Shown piece after piece: positions 16,948 through 24,609 of a stretch of 46,597 nt of DNA. Both the position numbers and the translations under genes were made by a program. Source of the DNA: Nocardia higoensis NBRC 100133 (GTDB lineage Bacteria; Actinomycetota; Actinomycetes; Mycobacteriales; Mycobacteriaceae); the NCBI RefSeq assembly GCF_000308595.1, contig NZ_BAGA01000057.1, positions 1 to 46,597 of the forward strand. The letters are read 5' to 3'. Each line of letters begins with the position of its first letter. Position 1 is the stretch's first letter. Under the pieces are notes generated by a model that searched no databases, was not told the origin of the DNA, and saw only the letters and a program-made list of their open reading frames with translations.

Positions 16948-18207
16948 TCAGACCTCCCAGGTGACCGGGACCGCGACGGGGGCGCGGAAGGACAGGTTGT
17001 CGCCGAACCGGATGTCGGCGTCGTCGGCCAGGCGCAGGCCGGGAACCAGACGGGCGACCTCTTCGATCGCGACCTTCGCCTGCAGTTTGGCCAGCATGTT
17101 GCCGAGGCAGTAGTGGATGCCGAAGCCGAAGGCCAGGTGTTCGCGGGCGTTCGGCCGGGTGATGTCGAAGCTGTCGGCGTCTTCGAAGCGGGTCTCGTCG
17201 CGGTTGGCCGATCCCATGAGCAGCAGGATGTCGGCGCCCTTCGGGATTGTTACGCCGCCGATCTCCGTGTCGCGCAGTGCCTTTCGGCGCCAGCCGACGA
17301 TGGAGGGGCTGTAGCGCAGCACCTCGTCGACGGCGGCGGGGATCCGGCTGGGGTCCTCGACGATCTGCTGCCACTGATCGGGATGCGAGAGCAGCACGCG
17401 CAGGGCGTTCGAGATCAGCGTGGTGGTGGTCTCGTGGCCGGCGAACAGCAGCGAGTAGCACAGCGAGGCGATCTCGTGATCGGTGATCGGGTCGCCGTCG
17501 GCCTGCATGCGGATCATGTCGCCGACCAGGCTGTCCGGCCGGGTCTCGTGCGCCTCGGCGACCAGCCTGCGGCATTCGGCCCAGTACTCGACGAGATTGC
17601 GGGCGTGCGGGATCTGCTCCTCGTCGGACAGATCGCCCCAGGTCATCGCGGCACGGGAGTCCGACCAGCGCTTGAAGGTGTCGATCTGGTTCACGTCCGC
17701 GCCGATCAGCGTGAGGATGGTGATGGTGGGGACGTCGTAGGCCAGGTCGCGCACCAGGTCGCCGCGGCGTTCCGGACGGGCCAGCATGGTCTCGAGCAGG
17801 CGCACGACATTGGCGCGGATCTGCGGTTCGAGCACCTTGTAGCGGCGCGGGGTGAACGCCTTGGCGGCCACCTTGCGAATCCTGGTGTGCTCCGGGGGAA
17901 CCCGGGCGGACAGACCGGAGTAGGCGGTGAAGCCGCCCTCTTCCATGATCCGCTTCGCTTCCGGGCCGCGTTCGCGCACGGGCGCCTGGGCGTTCTCGGA
18001 GGAGAAGGTCTCCCAGTCCTCGAAGACGGCCTTGATGTCGTCGTAGCGGGTCACCACCCAGTAGCCGATCCGCTCGTCGAACATCACCGGCTCCTCGGCG
18101 CGCAGCGCGGCGTAGGCGGGGAACGGGTCGTTCTGGGCGAACGGCTCGTAGCCGTGGTGCACCGGGCAGCCGGTGGCCGGGCCGGCCGGGCTGTGTGTCG
18201 ACGTCAT
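16948..18207 (-). CDS. creJ: Cytochrome P450, CreJ-type alkylphenyl-phosphate hydroxylase
   Basis: Soluble bacterial P450 of 419 aa. The I-helix oxygen-activation motif AGHETTTT is at about residue 240, the ExxR-type region follows, and the heme-binding loop AFGFGIHYCLG has the axial Cys at about 353. An ATG at 18222 is also in frame, but AGGAGG lies between it and the ATG at 18207, so the latter is the better start. In C. glutamicum CreJ hydroxylates the methyl group of 4-methylphenyl phosphate using electrons from CreE and CreF, both encoded here. First gene of the cre unit; an IclR-type palindrome lies at 18288-18308 upstream. Confidence 0.9.
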   Translation of the reverse strand: MTSTHSPAGPATGCPVHHGYEPFAQNDPFPAYAALRAEEPVMFDERIGYWVVTRYDDIKAVFEDWETFSSENAQAPVRERGPEAKRIMEEGGFTAYSGLSARVPPEHTRIRKVAAKAFTPRRYKVLEPQIRANVVRLLETMLARPERRGDLVRDLAYDVPTITILTLIGADVNQIDTFKRWSDSRAAMTWGDLSDEEQIPHARNLVEYWAECRRLVAEAHETRPDSLVGDMIRMQADGDPITDHEIASLCYSLLFAGHETTTTLISNALRVLLSHPDQWQQIVEDPSRIPAAVDEVLRYSPSIVGWRRKALRDTEIGGVTIPKGADILLLMGSANRDETRFEDADSFDITRPNAREHLAFGFGIHYCLGNMLAKLQAKVAIEEVARLVPGLRLADDADIRFGDNLSFRAPVAVPVTWEV

Positions 18208-18287
18208 CAGGCCTCCTGTCATGTGCCACGCCTCGTTGTGTGACGGTCACCTCATAGTGCTCGGGGTCACTGTGCGAGTCCACGCGC

Positions 18288-18308
18288 CACTTCCGTCCAA
18301 CGGAAGTG
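18288..18308. promoter_or_regulatory. IclR-type operator before creJ
   Basis: Perfect palindrome CACTTCCGT-N3-ACGGAAGTG (9-bp arms, spacer CCA), about 80 bp before the creJ start and in the gap after the upstream iclR gene. Its core TTCCGT-N3-ACGGAA recurs before pobA and pcaH. A TATGAG-like -10 on the minus strand lies roughly 25 bp downstream, so the site is placed as expected for an IclR activator of the PobR/PcaU kind. Confidence 0.7.
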
Positions 18309-18326
18309 CATGGGCGGGGCCCCTGA

Positions 18327-19112
18327 TCAGCGCGTTCGCCGGGCGGAACGGGTGGGGAAGCGGGCCAGACTGGGCTGTGGCCGGGCGGCGGCGGCCTCGA
18401 TGCGCTGCGCGATGCCGCGCAGCGTGGGCAGGTGCCTGGTCATGGTCGCGGCGTGCGTGGAGAGCATGACCAGCCCGATCGCCGCGGGGTGTGGATCCAG
18501 GCGCACCGGCACGGCGATCGAGCAGGAGCCTTCCCTGACTTCTTCCATGGTGGTCGCGTAACCCTCGTCGCGAACGCGGCGCAGCTCGGCGGTCAGCCGG
18601 CCGGGGTTGATGTGGGTGTGCTTGGTGGCCGCTTCCAGCGAATGGGCCAGATAGGCCTCGCGGAACCAGTCCTCTTCGTAGGCGAGCAGCACTTTGCCCA
18701 CGGCGGTGGCGTGCAGAGGAAGCCTGCCGCCGACGCGGCTCGCGCGGGGAACGCGCGTCGAGCCGTAGATGCGGTCGATGTAGAGGGCCTCGTCGCCGTC
18801 GCGGATGGCGATGTGGGCGGTCTCGTGGGTGAGGGAGAACAGGTCCTGCAGGTAGGGACGGGCGGTGTCGCGCAGGTGGCGCCCGGCGTTCTGGGCGACG
18901 GTCCACAGGCGCAGGCCGACGGTGTAGCGGCCCTGGTTGTCGCGTTCGAGCGCACCCCATTCGACCAGTTCGCCGACCAGCCGGTGCGCGGTGGGCAACG
19001 GCAGGTCGGCGAACTCGGCCAGATCGCTGAGCGAGAGGGCGTTGGGTCCGGATTCGAAGGCGCCGAGCAGGGCGAGCGCCTTGGAGGTCACCGTCCGGCC
19101 GTCACCGCGCAT
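18327..19112 (-). CDS. IclR-family regulator of the cre/pob module
   Basis: IclR-type regulator of 261 aa. The N-terminal winged helix-turn-helix is at about residues 8-65 (SLSDLAEFADLPLPTAHRLVGELVEWG). The C-terminal effector domain follows (about 80-245; RVGGRLPLHATAVGKVLLA and GSCSIAVPVRLD). GTG at 19115 and ATG at 19112 are adjacent; AGGAG is better spaced for the ATG. It lies on the same strand between the second HD hydrolase (48-nt gap) and creJ, so it is well placed to control creJ-C from the palindrome at 18288. PobR/PcaR-like aromatic-acid or phenol sensing is inferred from the neighbours. It resembles the other IclR protein at 21115-21876 throughout. Confidence 0.88.
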   Translation of the reverse strand: MRGDGRTVTSKALALLGAFESGPNALSLSDLAEFADLPLPTAHRLVGELVEWGALERDNQGRYTVGLRLWTVAQNAGRHLRDTARPYLQDLFSLTHETAHIAIRDGDEALYIDRIYGSTRVPRASRVGGRLPLHATAVGKVLLAYEEDWFREAYLAHSLEAATKHTHINPGRLTAELRRVRDEGYATTMEEVREGSCSIAVPVRLDPHPAAIGLVMLSTHAATMTRHLPTLRGIAQRIEAAAARPQPSLARFPTRSARRTR

Positions 19113-19160
19113 CACGTCTCCTGAGTCGAGGCCGTCGTCGCGCGGACCGCGGGCGCTTTC

Positions 19161-19856
19161 TCAATCGAGCGCGATCCGCTGGGGAGTGCTGTCGATCGTC
19201 GCGATCGCGGCGAGGGCCCTGGCGATGGTCCTGGCCGCGTCGGTGAACAGGTGGTCGTGCACCCGGCTGCCGATCAGGATGTGCGCTTGCCGCCGGGTCA
19301 GGCCGAACCAGTCCATCACAGTGTCGACCCCGTGCGGGGTGAGACGCCACAGCTTGTCGGCGTCCTTCACCAGGGAGTCCTCCAGCGAGAGCGAGGTGAG
19401 CCGGGAATCGTGGCCGTCGATGATGGCCACGATCGCGTCGATCTTCGCCGGGGCGTGGCCGAGCTCGCCCAGGATGTCGGCGGCGATCGCCGCGCCCGCC
19501 TTCTCGTGCGCGATGACCAGGTCTTTGCGGCCGCCGCCGGGGCGGATCGCCTCGAGCACCTCGGCCTCGGGCACCTTCGACCAGCCGGTGTCGTGCAGGA
19601 TGATCGCGGGCAGGACGATATCGCGGTCGGCCTCCGGGTGCAGATCGCACAGCGCGGTGGCCAGGCCGTAGGAGTAGGCGGTGTGCACGTCGTTGCTGCG
19701 CACGTGCAGATTCTCCACGGCCAGCCGCCACACCGGCTCGTCCTCGGGGCGGAAGCCCGCGGTGCCCGGCACGCTCGCGGGGTCGGGAAGGAAGCCGGTG
19801 ACGTCGGTGCCGAGCTGGTTGGCGGTGGGTGCTTGGCGGGGCAGTGTCATGGTCAT
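19161..19856 (-). CDS. Second HD-domain phosphohydrolase, CreD paralogue
   Basis: HD-superfamily protein of 231 aa with the same layout as creD: SNDVHTA (His58), LHDTGW (His88-Asp89), AHEKAG, IIDGHDSR and VKDADKLWR. All five motifs align with creD in order, but the rest is clearly diverged. Its ATG (19856) overlaps the pobA stop as ATGA, so it is co-translated with 4-hydroxybenzoate hydroxylase. The placement suggests it removes phosphate from another aryl phosphate of the pathway, for example 4-carboxyphenyl phosphate, or protects against dead-end phosphates. That is inference only. Confidence 0.85.
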   Translation of the reverse strand: MTMTLPRQAPTANQLGTDVTGFLPDPASVPGTAGFRPEDEPVWRLAVENLHVRSNDVHTAYSYGLATALCDLHPEADRDIVLPAIILHDTGWSKVPEAEVLEAIRPGGGRKDLVIAHEKAGAAIAADILGELGHAPAKIDAIVAIIDGHDSRLTSLSLEDSLVKDADKLWRLTPHGVDTVMDWFGLTRRQAHILIGSRVHDHLFTDAARTIARALAAIATIDSTPQRIALD

Positions 19857-21049
19857 CGACCTCCCGGCCAGCCGGTGTAGGCCTCGGCGAGGTAGGTCGA
19901 TCCGGCGGTGGAGCCGGTGACCGACGCCAGTTCACCGATCTGCCTGCGCACGTCGAACGGGGTCGCCTCGGGCAGGGTGTGCAGCATGGAGGTCATCCAG
20001 TAGGAGAAGTGCTGGGCTTTCCAGACGCGGCTGAGCGCGCGTTCACCGTAGTTCGCCAGCGGCGCGAGATCCTTTGCAGCGAGTGCTCTTTCGAGCTCTT
20101 CGGCGAGGACTCGCACATCGGCGAGCGCGAGATTGAGACCCTTGGCGCCGGTCGGCGGCACGGTGTGCGCGGCGTCGCCGGCGAGCACGAGCCTGCCGTA
20201 GTGCATGGGTTCCTGGACGAAGCTGCGGAAAGGCAGAACGGTCCGCGAGGTGATCCTGCCTTCCACGAGGGAGTAGCCGTTCGCCCCGACACGGGCCTGC
20301 AGTTCCTCCCAGATCCGGTCCTCGGGCCAGTCCGCCACGTTCTCGGAGGGGTCGCACTGGAAGTACATGCGCTGCAGCGTCTCGGTGCGCTGGCTGATCA
20401 GGGCGAAGCCGCGCGGCGAGTGGTTGTAGATCAGCTCCGGCGCGCTGGGCGCCGCCTCGACGAGGATGCCGAACCAGGCGAAGGGATATTCGCGGAAGTA
20501 CTGCTGCCTGCGGTCCTCGGGGACCTCGTGGCGGCACAGGCTGCGCGAGCCGTCCGCGCCGACCAGGAAATCCGCGCGGATCTCGTGGGCGGCGCCGTCG
20601 GCGTCGGTGAAGCGCACGAACGGGGAATCGGAGGTGAGGTCGCCGACGGAGACGTCGGTGACGCCGAACCGGACGTCACCGCCGTCGCGGGCCCTGGCGT
20701 CGGCGAGGTCGACGAAGACGTCGGTCTGCGGATAGAGCTGGGTCGAGGCGCCGACCAGGGCTTTGAAGTCGATGCGGTGCCCGCCTCCGCCGAAGGCGAG
20801 TTCGATGCCGTCGTGGCGATAGCCGTCGCGGTGCACCCGGTCCGAGACACCGGTGTCGACCAGCAGGTCCACCGAGTCCTGTTCGAGAATGCCCGCGCGG
20901 TGGGTCTGCTCGATCTCGTCGCGGCCGCGCAGGTCGATCGCGACGGAATCGATCCCGGCCCTGGCCAGCAGGTGCGAGAGCATGAGCCCGGCGGGGCCCG
21001 CGCCAACGATGGCGATCTGGGTGCGGCTCTGGGTGCGTGAGGGCGACAT
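19853..21049 (-). CDS. pobA: 4-hydroxybenzoate 3-monooxygenase
   Basis: Flavin monooxygenase of 398 aa, close to the classical PobA length of 394. FAD-binding GAGPAG is at residues 16-21, the GADGSRS DG motif at about 155-165, and LAGDAAHTVPPTGAKGLNLAL at about 280-300 (split here: LAGDAAHTVPP and GAKGLNLAL). RAGILEQDSVDLL near residue 50 and YFQCDP are PobA-specific. It converts 4-hydroxybenzoate to protocatechuate with NAD(P)H and O2, linking the cre pathway to the pca genes. An IclR-type palindrome lies 45-59 bp upstream of the ATG. The stop overlaps the HD gene downstream. Confidence 0.95.
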   Translation of the reverse strand: MSPSRTQSRTQIAIVGAGPAGLMLSHLLARAGIDSVAIDLRGRDEIEQTHRAGILEQDSVDLLVDTGVSDRVHRDGYRHDGIELAFGGGGHRIDFKALVGASTQLYPQTDVFVDLADARARDGGDVRFGVTDVSVGDLTSDSPFVRFTDADGAAHEIRADFLVGADGSRSLCRHEVPEDRRQQYFREYPFAWFGILVEAAPSAPELIYNHSPRGFALISQRTETLQRMYFQCDPSENVADWPEDRIWEELQARVGANGYSLVEGRITSRTVLPFRSFVQEPMHYGRLVLAGDAAHTVPPTGAKGLNLALADVRVLAEELERALAAKDLAPLANYGERALSRVWKAQHFSYWMTSMLHTLPEATPFDVRRQIGELASVTGSTAGSTYLAEAYTGWPGGR

Positions 21050-21093
21050 GCCGGAATTCTGGGCCTATGACCGGCGCCACTACCACGCCGCGC

Positions 21094-21108
21094 TTCCGTC
21101 CAGCGGAA
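21094..21108. promoter_or_regulatory. IclR-type operator before pobA
   Basis: TTCCGT-CCA-GCGGAA: 6-bp arms with one mismatch and a 3-bp spacer, located between the pobA start (21049) and the end of the second IclR gene (21115). The core is shared with the sites at 18288-18308 and 21887-21903. A CATAGG-like -10 on the minus strand is about 25 bp further toward pobA. Confidence 0.65.
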
Positions 21109-21114
21109 CCGGCT

Positions 21115-21876
21115 TCACGCCGTGATCGGTCCTGGAATGTTGCGTCCGATGCCGCGCGCGGCCACCTGCAACGCGCTCACCAGCCGCGCCTGATCCCGGT
21201 CGAGACTCGGCACGACGACTCCCAGCGCCGCCACCACCTGTCCGCCCGACCGGATCGGAACCGCCACCGAGCACGCCCCCAGGCTCATCTCCTCGACCGT
21301 GGTGGCGTAATCGTCCTCGAGCGCCTTGTCGAGCTGGCGGCGCAGGACTCCCGGTTGGCTCACGGTGTAGGGGGTGATGCGCGGCAGGTGGGCGAGCACC
21401 GCCGAACGGACGTCCTCGGGGGCGTGCGCGAGCAGCACCTTGCCGACCCCGGTCGCGTACAGCGGCAGCCGGGAGCCGATGGTGCTGACCACGGGCACCG
21501 AGGTGTGGCCGGAGAGCCGGTCGACGTAGAGCACCTCGCGGCCGTCGCGCACCGCGAGATGCACCGTCGCCAGGGTCGCGCCGTAGAGGTCGTGCAGGTA
21601 CGGCGAGGCGATCTGGCGCAGGCCGGACTGCACCGGGGCGAGCAGCCCGATGTCCCAGAGCCGGCGACCGACCACGTAATGGCCGGACTCGGTGCGGCTG
21701 AGCGCGCCCCAGTCGAGCAGTTCGCGGACCAGCCGGTGCGCGGTCGGCAACGGCAGGTCGGCGCGGTCGGCGAGCTCGGTGAGGGTGAGCCGCCGGTGGC
21801 GTTGGTCGAACGCGCCGAGAATCGCCAGCGCGCGGCTGGTCACCGACAGCCCCGGCCGGCTCGAGTTGCCTGCCAT
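21115..21876 (-). CDS. IclR-family regulator divergent from pcaH (PcaR/PobR-like)
   Basis: IclR-type regulator of 253 aa: a winged helix-turn-helix (TLTELADRADLPLPTAHRLV, about residues 32-51) and a C-terminal effector domain (TIGSRLPLYATGVGKVLLA and GACSVAVPIRSGG). The ATG at 21876 has AAGGA 8 nt upstream; an in-frame ATG at 21912 would place the palindrome of 21887-21903 inside the gene, so I prefer the shorter form. The palindrome then overlaps its own ribosome-binding region, suggesting autoregulation together with control of pcaHGBL. PcaR-like function is inferred from position. Confidence 0.88.
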   Translation of the reverse strand: MAGNSSRPGLSVTSRALAILGAFDQRHRRLTLTELADRADLPLPTAHRLVRELLDWGALSRTESGHYVVGRRLWDIGLLAPVQSGLRQIASPYLHDLYGATLATVHLAVRDGREVLYVDRLSGHTSVPVVSTIGSRLPLYATGVGKVLLAHAPEDVRSAVLAHLPRITPYTVSQPGVLRRQLDKALEDDYATTVEEMSLGACSVAVPIRSGGQVVAALGVVVPSLDRDQARLVSALQVAARGIGRNIPGPITA

Positions 21877-21886
21877 GGCGAATATC

Positions 21887-21903
21887 CTTCCGCTCAGCGG
21901 AAG
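21887..21903. promoter_or_regulatory. IclR-type operator between second iclR gene and pcaH
   Basis: Perfect palindrome CTTCCGC-TCA-GCGGAAG (7-bp arms, 3-bp spacer) in the 62-bp divergent gap. It lies 10 bp before the regulator ATG and 35 bp before the pcaH start. It is the third member of the TTCCGY-N3-RCGGAA set in this module. Confidence 0.7.
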
Positions 21904-21938
21904 CGCAGGCAAGTCAGCGTCCTGGCGGCGGGGCTACG

Positions 21939-22748
21939 GTGCGGACTGTGACCCAGAGCATGCGAACCCCCGCGGCCCCGCTGCCCGACCCGGATTCGGC
22001 GTCGGCGAGTCAGGCCGACATGAATGCGGAGATGGCCGTGATCAGCGCCGAATACGCTGCCGCGGGAACCGTCGAGAACCAGCCACGGCTGAACTACGCG
22101 CCCTACCGCAGCAGCCTGTTGCGGCACCCGACCAAGGACCCGCACCACGCCGACCCCGAGACGATCGAACTGTTCGCTCCGGTCTTCGGCCATCGCGACG
22201 TGGCCCGGCTGGAATCCGATCTCACCATCCAGGCCGCGGGCGAGCCCGTCGGCGAGCGGATCGTGGTGACCGGCCGGGTGCTCGACGGCGACGGCCGCCC
22301 GGTGCGCAACCAGCTGGTCGAGATCTGGCAAGCCAACGCCGCGGGCCGCTACATCCACAAACGCGATCAGCACCCGGCCCCGATCGACCCGAACTTCACC
22401 GGCGTCGGCCGCACCCTCACCGACCACGAGGGCCGCTACAGCTTCACCACCGTCAAGCCCGGCCCGTATCCGTGGAAGAACCACCACAACGCCTGGCGTC
22501 CCGCACACATCCACTTCTCGCTGTTCGGCACCGATTTCACCCAGCGCCTGGTCACTCAGATGTACTTCCCCGGCGACCCGCTGTTCGCGCTCGACCCGAT
22601 CTACCAGTCCATCGTCGACCCCGCCGCCCGCGAACGCCTGGTCGCGACCTACGACCACGACGTGACCCGGCACGAATGGGCTACCGGCTACACCTGGGAC
22701 ATCGTGCTCACCGGCAGCCGCCGTACCCCGATGGAGGAGACCGCATGA
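21939..22748 (+). CDS. pcaH: Protocatechuate 3,4-dioxygenase beta subunit
   Basis: Catalytic subunit of the ring-cleaving non-heme Fe(III) dioxygenase, 269 aa from the GTG at 21939. By alignment with the Pseudomonas putida enzyme the iron ligands are Tyr138 (AGRYIHK), Tyr177 (PGPYPWK), His190 and His192 (WRPAHIHF); the stabilising Arg187 is also present. It opens protocatechuate to 3-carboxy-cis,cis-muconate. GTG 21939 has GGCGGGG 5 nt upstream; GTG 21948 and ATG 21960 are alternatives. The stop overlaps the pcaG start (ATGA). Confidence 0.95.
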   Translation: MRTVTQSMRTPAAPLPDPDSASASQADMNAEMAVISAEYAAAGTVENQPRLNYAPYRSSLLRHPTKDPHHADPETIELFAPVFGHRDVARLESDLTIQAAGEPVGERIVVTGRVLDGDGRPVRNQLVEIWQANAAGRYIHKRDQHPAPIDPNFTGVGRTLTDHEGRYSFTTVKPGPYPWKNHHNAWRPAHIHFSLFGTDFTQRLVTQMYFPGDPLFALDPIYQSIVDPAARERLVATYDHDVTRHEWATGYTWDIVLTGSRRTPMEETA

Positions 22749-23302
22749 GCATGCTCGCACCCACCCCCGGCCAGACCGTCGGCCCGTTCTTCGGCTACGC
22801 CCTGCCCTTCGACGGCGGCGGCGACCTGGTCCCCGCCGGTCATCCCCGCGCGATCCGCCTGCACGGCACGGTGTTCGACGGTGCGGGCGCGCCGGTGCCC
22901 GACGCCCTGATCGAACTGTGGCAGGCCGACGAGAACGGCACTGTGCCGCAGGTCGAGGGCTCGCGTGCCCGCGACGGCTGGACCTTCACCGGATTCGGCC
23001 GCGTTCCGGTCGACGACACCGGCCACTACTCCTTCACCACCGTGCGCCCCGGCGCGACCGAATCCGGCCGGGCGCCGTTCTTCGCGATCACCGTGTTCGC
23101 CCGCGGCCTGCTGCACCGGCTGTTCACCCGCGCCTACCTGCCGCTCGACGAGCAGGCCGCGGCCGCTGATCCGCTGCTGTCCACGCTGCCGCGGGACCGG
23201 CGCGCGACCCTGGTCACCCGGGCCGACGCGCACGGCTTCGTCTTCGACATCCACCTACAGGGCCCCGGCGAGACAGTCTTCCTCGACTACGGGGACCGCT
23301 GA
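22745..23302 (+). CDS. pcaG: Protocatechuate 3,4-dioxygenase alpha subunit
   Basis: Partner subunit of PcaH, 185 aa. The N-terminal TPGQTVGPFFGYALP, the beta-sandwich repeat ALIELWQADENG and the GFGRVPVDDTGHYSFTTVRPG block are typical of PcaG; the PcaH iron ligands are not all kept, as expected for the non-catalytic chain. The ATG overlaps the pcaH stop and the pcaG stop overlaps the pcaB start by one base, so expression is tightly coupled. Confidence 0.95.
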   Translation: MSMLAPTPGQTVGPFFGYALPFDGGGDLVPAGHPRAIRLHGTVFDGAGAPVPDALIELWQADENGTVPQVEGSRARDGWTFTGFGRVPVDDTGHYSFTTVRPGATESGRAPFFAITVFARGLLHRLFTRAYLPLDEQAAAADPLLSTLPRDRRATLVTRADAHGFVFDIHLQGPGETVFLDYGDR

Positions 23303-24609
23303 TGCCATCGCTGCTGTGGCCGGGCGACGACCGCGCGGGTGACCATCTGTCCGACGGTCGGCTCGTCCGCGACATGGTGCGCGTCGAATCCGCCTGGCTG
23401 GCAGCGCTCTGCGATGCCGGGATCGCCCCGCCTGCCGCCGCCGTCGAGCTCGGCCAGGTCGCCGGTGACATCGACACGGCCGAACTCGCCGTGGCGTCGG
23501 AGTCGGGCGGCAACCCGGTCATCCCGCTGGTGCGCCTGTTGCGCGAGCGGCTGTCCGCCGAGCACCCGGACGCCGCACGGTGGCTGCATCGGGGGCTCAC
23601 CAGTCAGGACGTCCTCGACACCGCCCTCGCGCTCGGTCTGCGCGATACCGCCGACGCTGTGCTCGCGGGCTTGCACCGGCAGGTCGAAGCGCTCGTCCAG
23701 CTCGCCGAACGGCATCGCGCCGACCCGATGGCCGGGCGCACCCTCACCCAGCACGCCGTCCCGATCACCTTCGGCCTGAAAGCCGCCCAGTGGCTGCACG
23801 GTGTCCTCGAGGCCCGCGACGACCTGCTCCGCGCCCGCGACCTGCTGGCCGTCCAGATCGGTGGCGCCGCAGGCACTCTGGCCGCACCGGCCGAACTGCT
23901 GCGCCTGACCGGCGGCCACGGCGACGCCATCGCCCTGGCCCGTGTCACGGCCGCCCGGCTCGACCTCGCCTGGACACCCCCGTGGCACACCGCGCGCGCC
24001 CCCTTCACCCGCATCGCCGACGCCCTCACCACGGCCACCGACGCCTGGGGTCGCATCGCGGGCGACGTGCTGATCCTGGCCCGACCCGAGATCGCCGAAC
24101 TCGCCGAACCGGCGGGCCCCGGCCGCGGCGGCTCCTCGACCATGCCCCAGAAGGCCAACCCGATCCTGTCGGTCCTCATCCGTCGCGCCGCGACGACCAG
24201 TCCCGGCCTGGCCGCTCAGCTCCATCTCGCCGCCGCCTGCGCCGCCGACGAACGCCCCGACGGCGCCTGGCACACCGAATGGCCCGCCCTGGCCCAGCTC
24301 GCCCGGCACGCGGTGACCGCCGCGGACCAGACCGCCGAACTGCTGGCCGGCCTGCACGTCGACACCGGCCGCATGGCCCGCCTGGTCCAGACCGCCGGAT
24401 CCGCGCTGCTCGCCGAACAACGCAGCCTCACCGAACTCGTCGAGAGCTCCGGGGAGCCCGACTTCGACCCGGCCCACTACCTCGGCAGCGCCGACGTGCT
24501 GATCGACGAGATCCTCGGCCGGGCCCGTTCCGGTGAACTGCTCACCACCGGCAGATCCGGTGACCGCGCCCGCTCCGATGGCCGCACGCGCCTCGGAGGT
24601 GCGCGATGA
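23302..24609 (+). CDS. pcaB: 3-carboxy-cis,cis-muconate cycloisomerase
   Basis: Fumarase/aspartase-superfamily enzyme of 435 aa that lactonises carboxymuconate to 4-carboxymuconolactone. The family signature GGSSTMPQKANP lies at about residues 276-287, HRGLTSQDVLDTALAL at about 94-109, and LTQHAVPITFGLKAA at about 150-164. It starts at 23302 directly on the pcaG stop, and its stop overlaps the pcaL start (ATGA at 24606). Confidence 0.94.
   Translation: MPSLLWPGDDRAGDHLSDGRLVRDMVRVESAWLAALCDAGIAPPAAAVELGQVAGDIDTAELAVASESGGNPVIPLVRLLRERLSAEHPDAARWLHRGLTSQDVLDTALALGLRDTADAVLAGLHRQVEALVQLAERHRADPMAGRTLTQHAVPITFGLKAAQWLHGVLEARDDLLRARDLLAVQIGGAAGTLAAPAELLRLTGGHGDAIALARVTAARLDLAWTPPWHTARAPFTRIADALTTATDAWGRIAGDVLILARPEIAELAEPAGPGRGGSSTMPQKANPILSVLIRRAATTSPGLAAQLHLAAACAADERPDGAWHTEWPALAQLARHAVTAADQTAELLAGLHVDTGRMARLVQTAGSALLAEQRSLTELVESSGEPDFDPAHYLGSADVLIDEILGRARSGELLTTGRSGDRARSDGRTRLGGAR

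Noticed and set aside
18240..18250. GTGAC-G-GTCAC palindrome before creJ as a possible Crp/GlxR site
   Set aside because: The spacing does not fit TGTGA-N6-TCACA; it is probably incidental.
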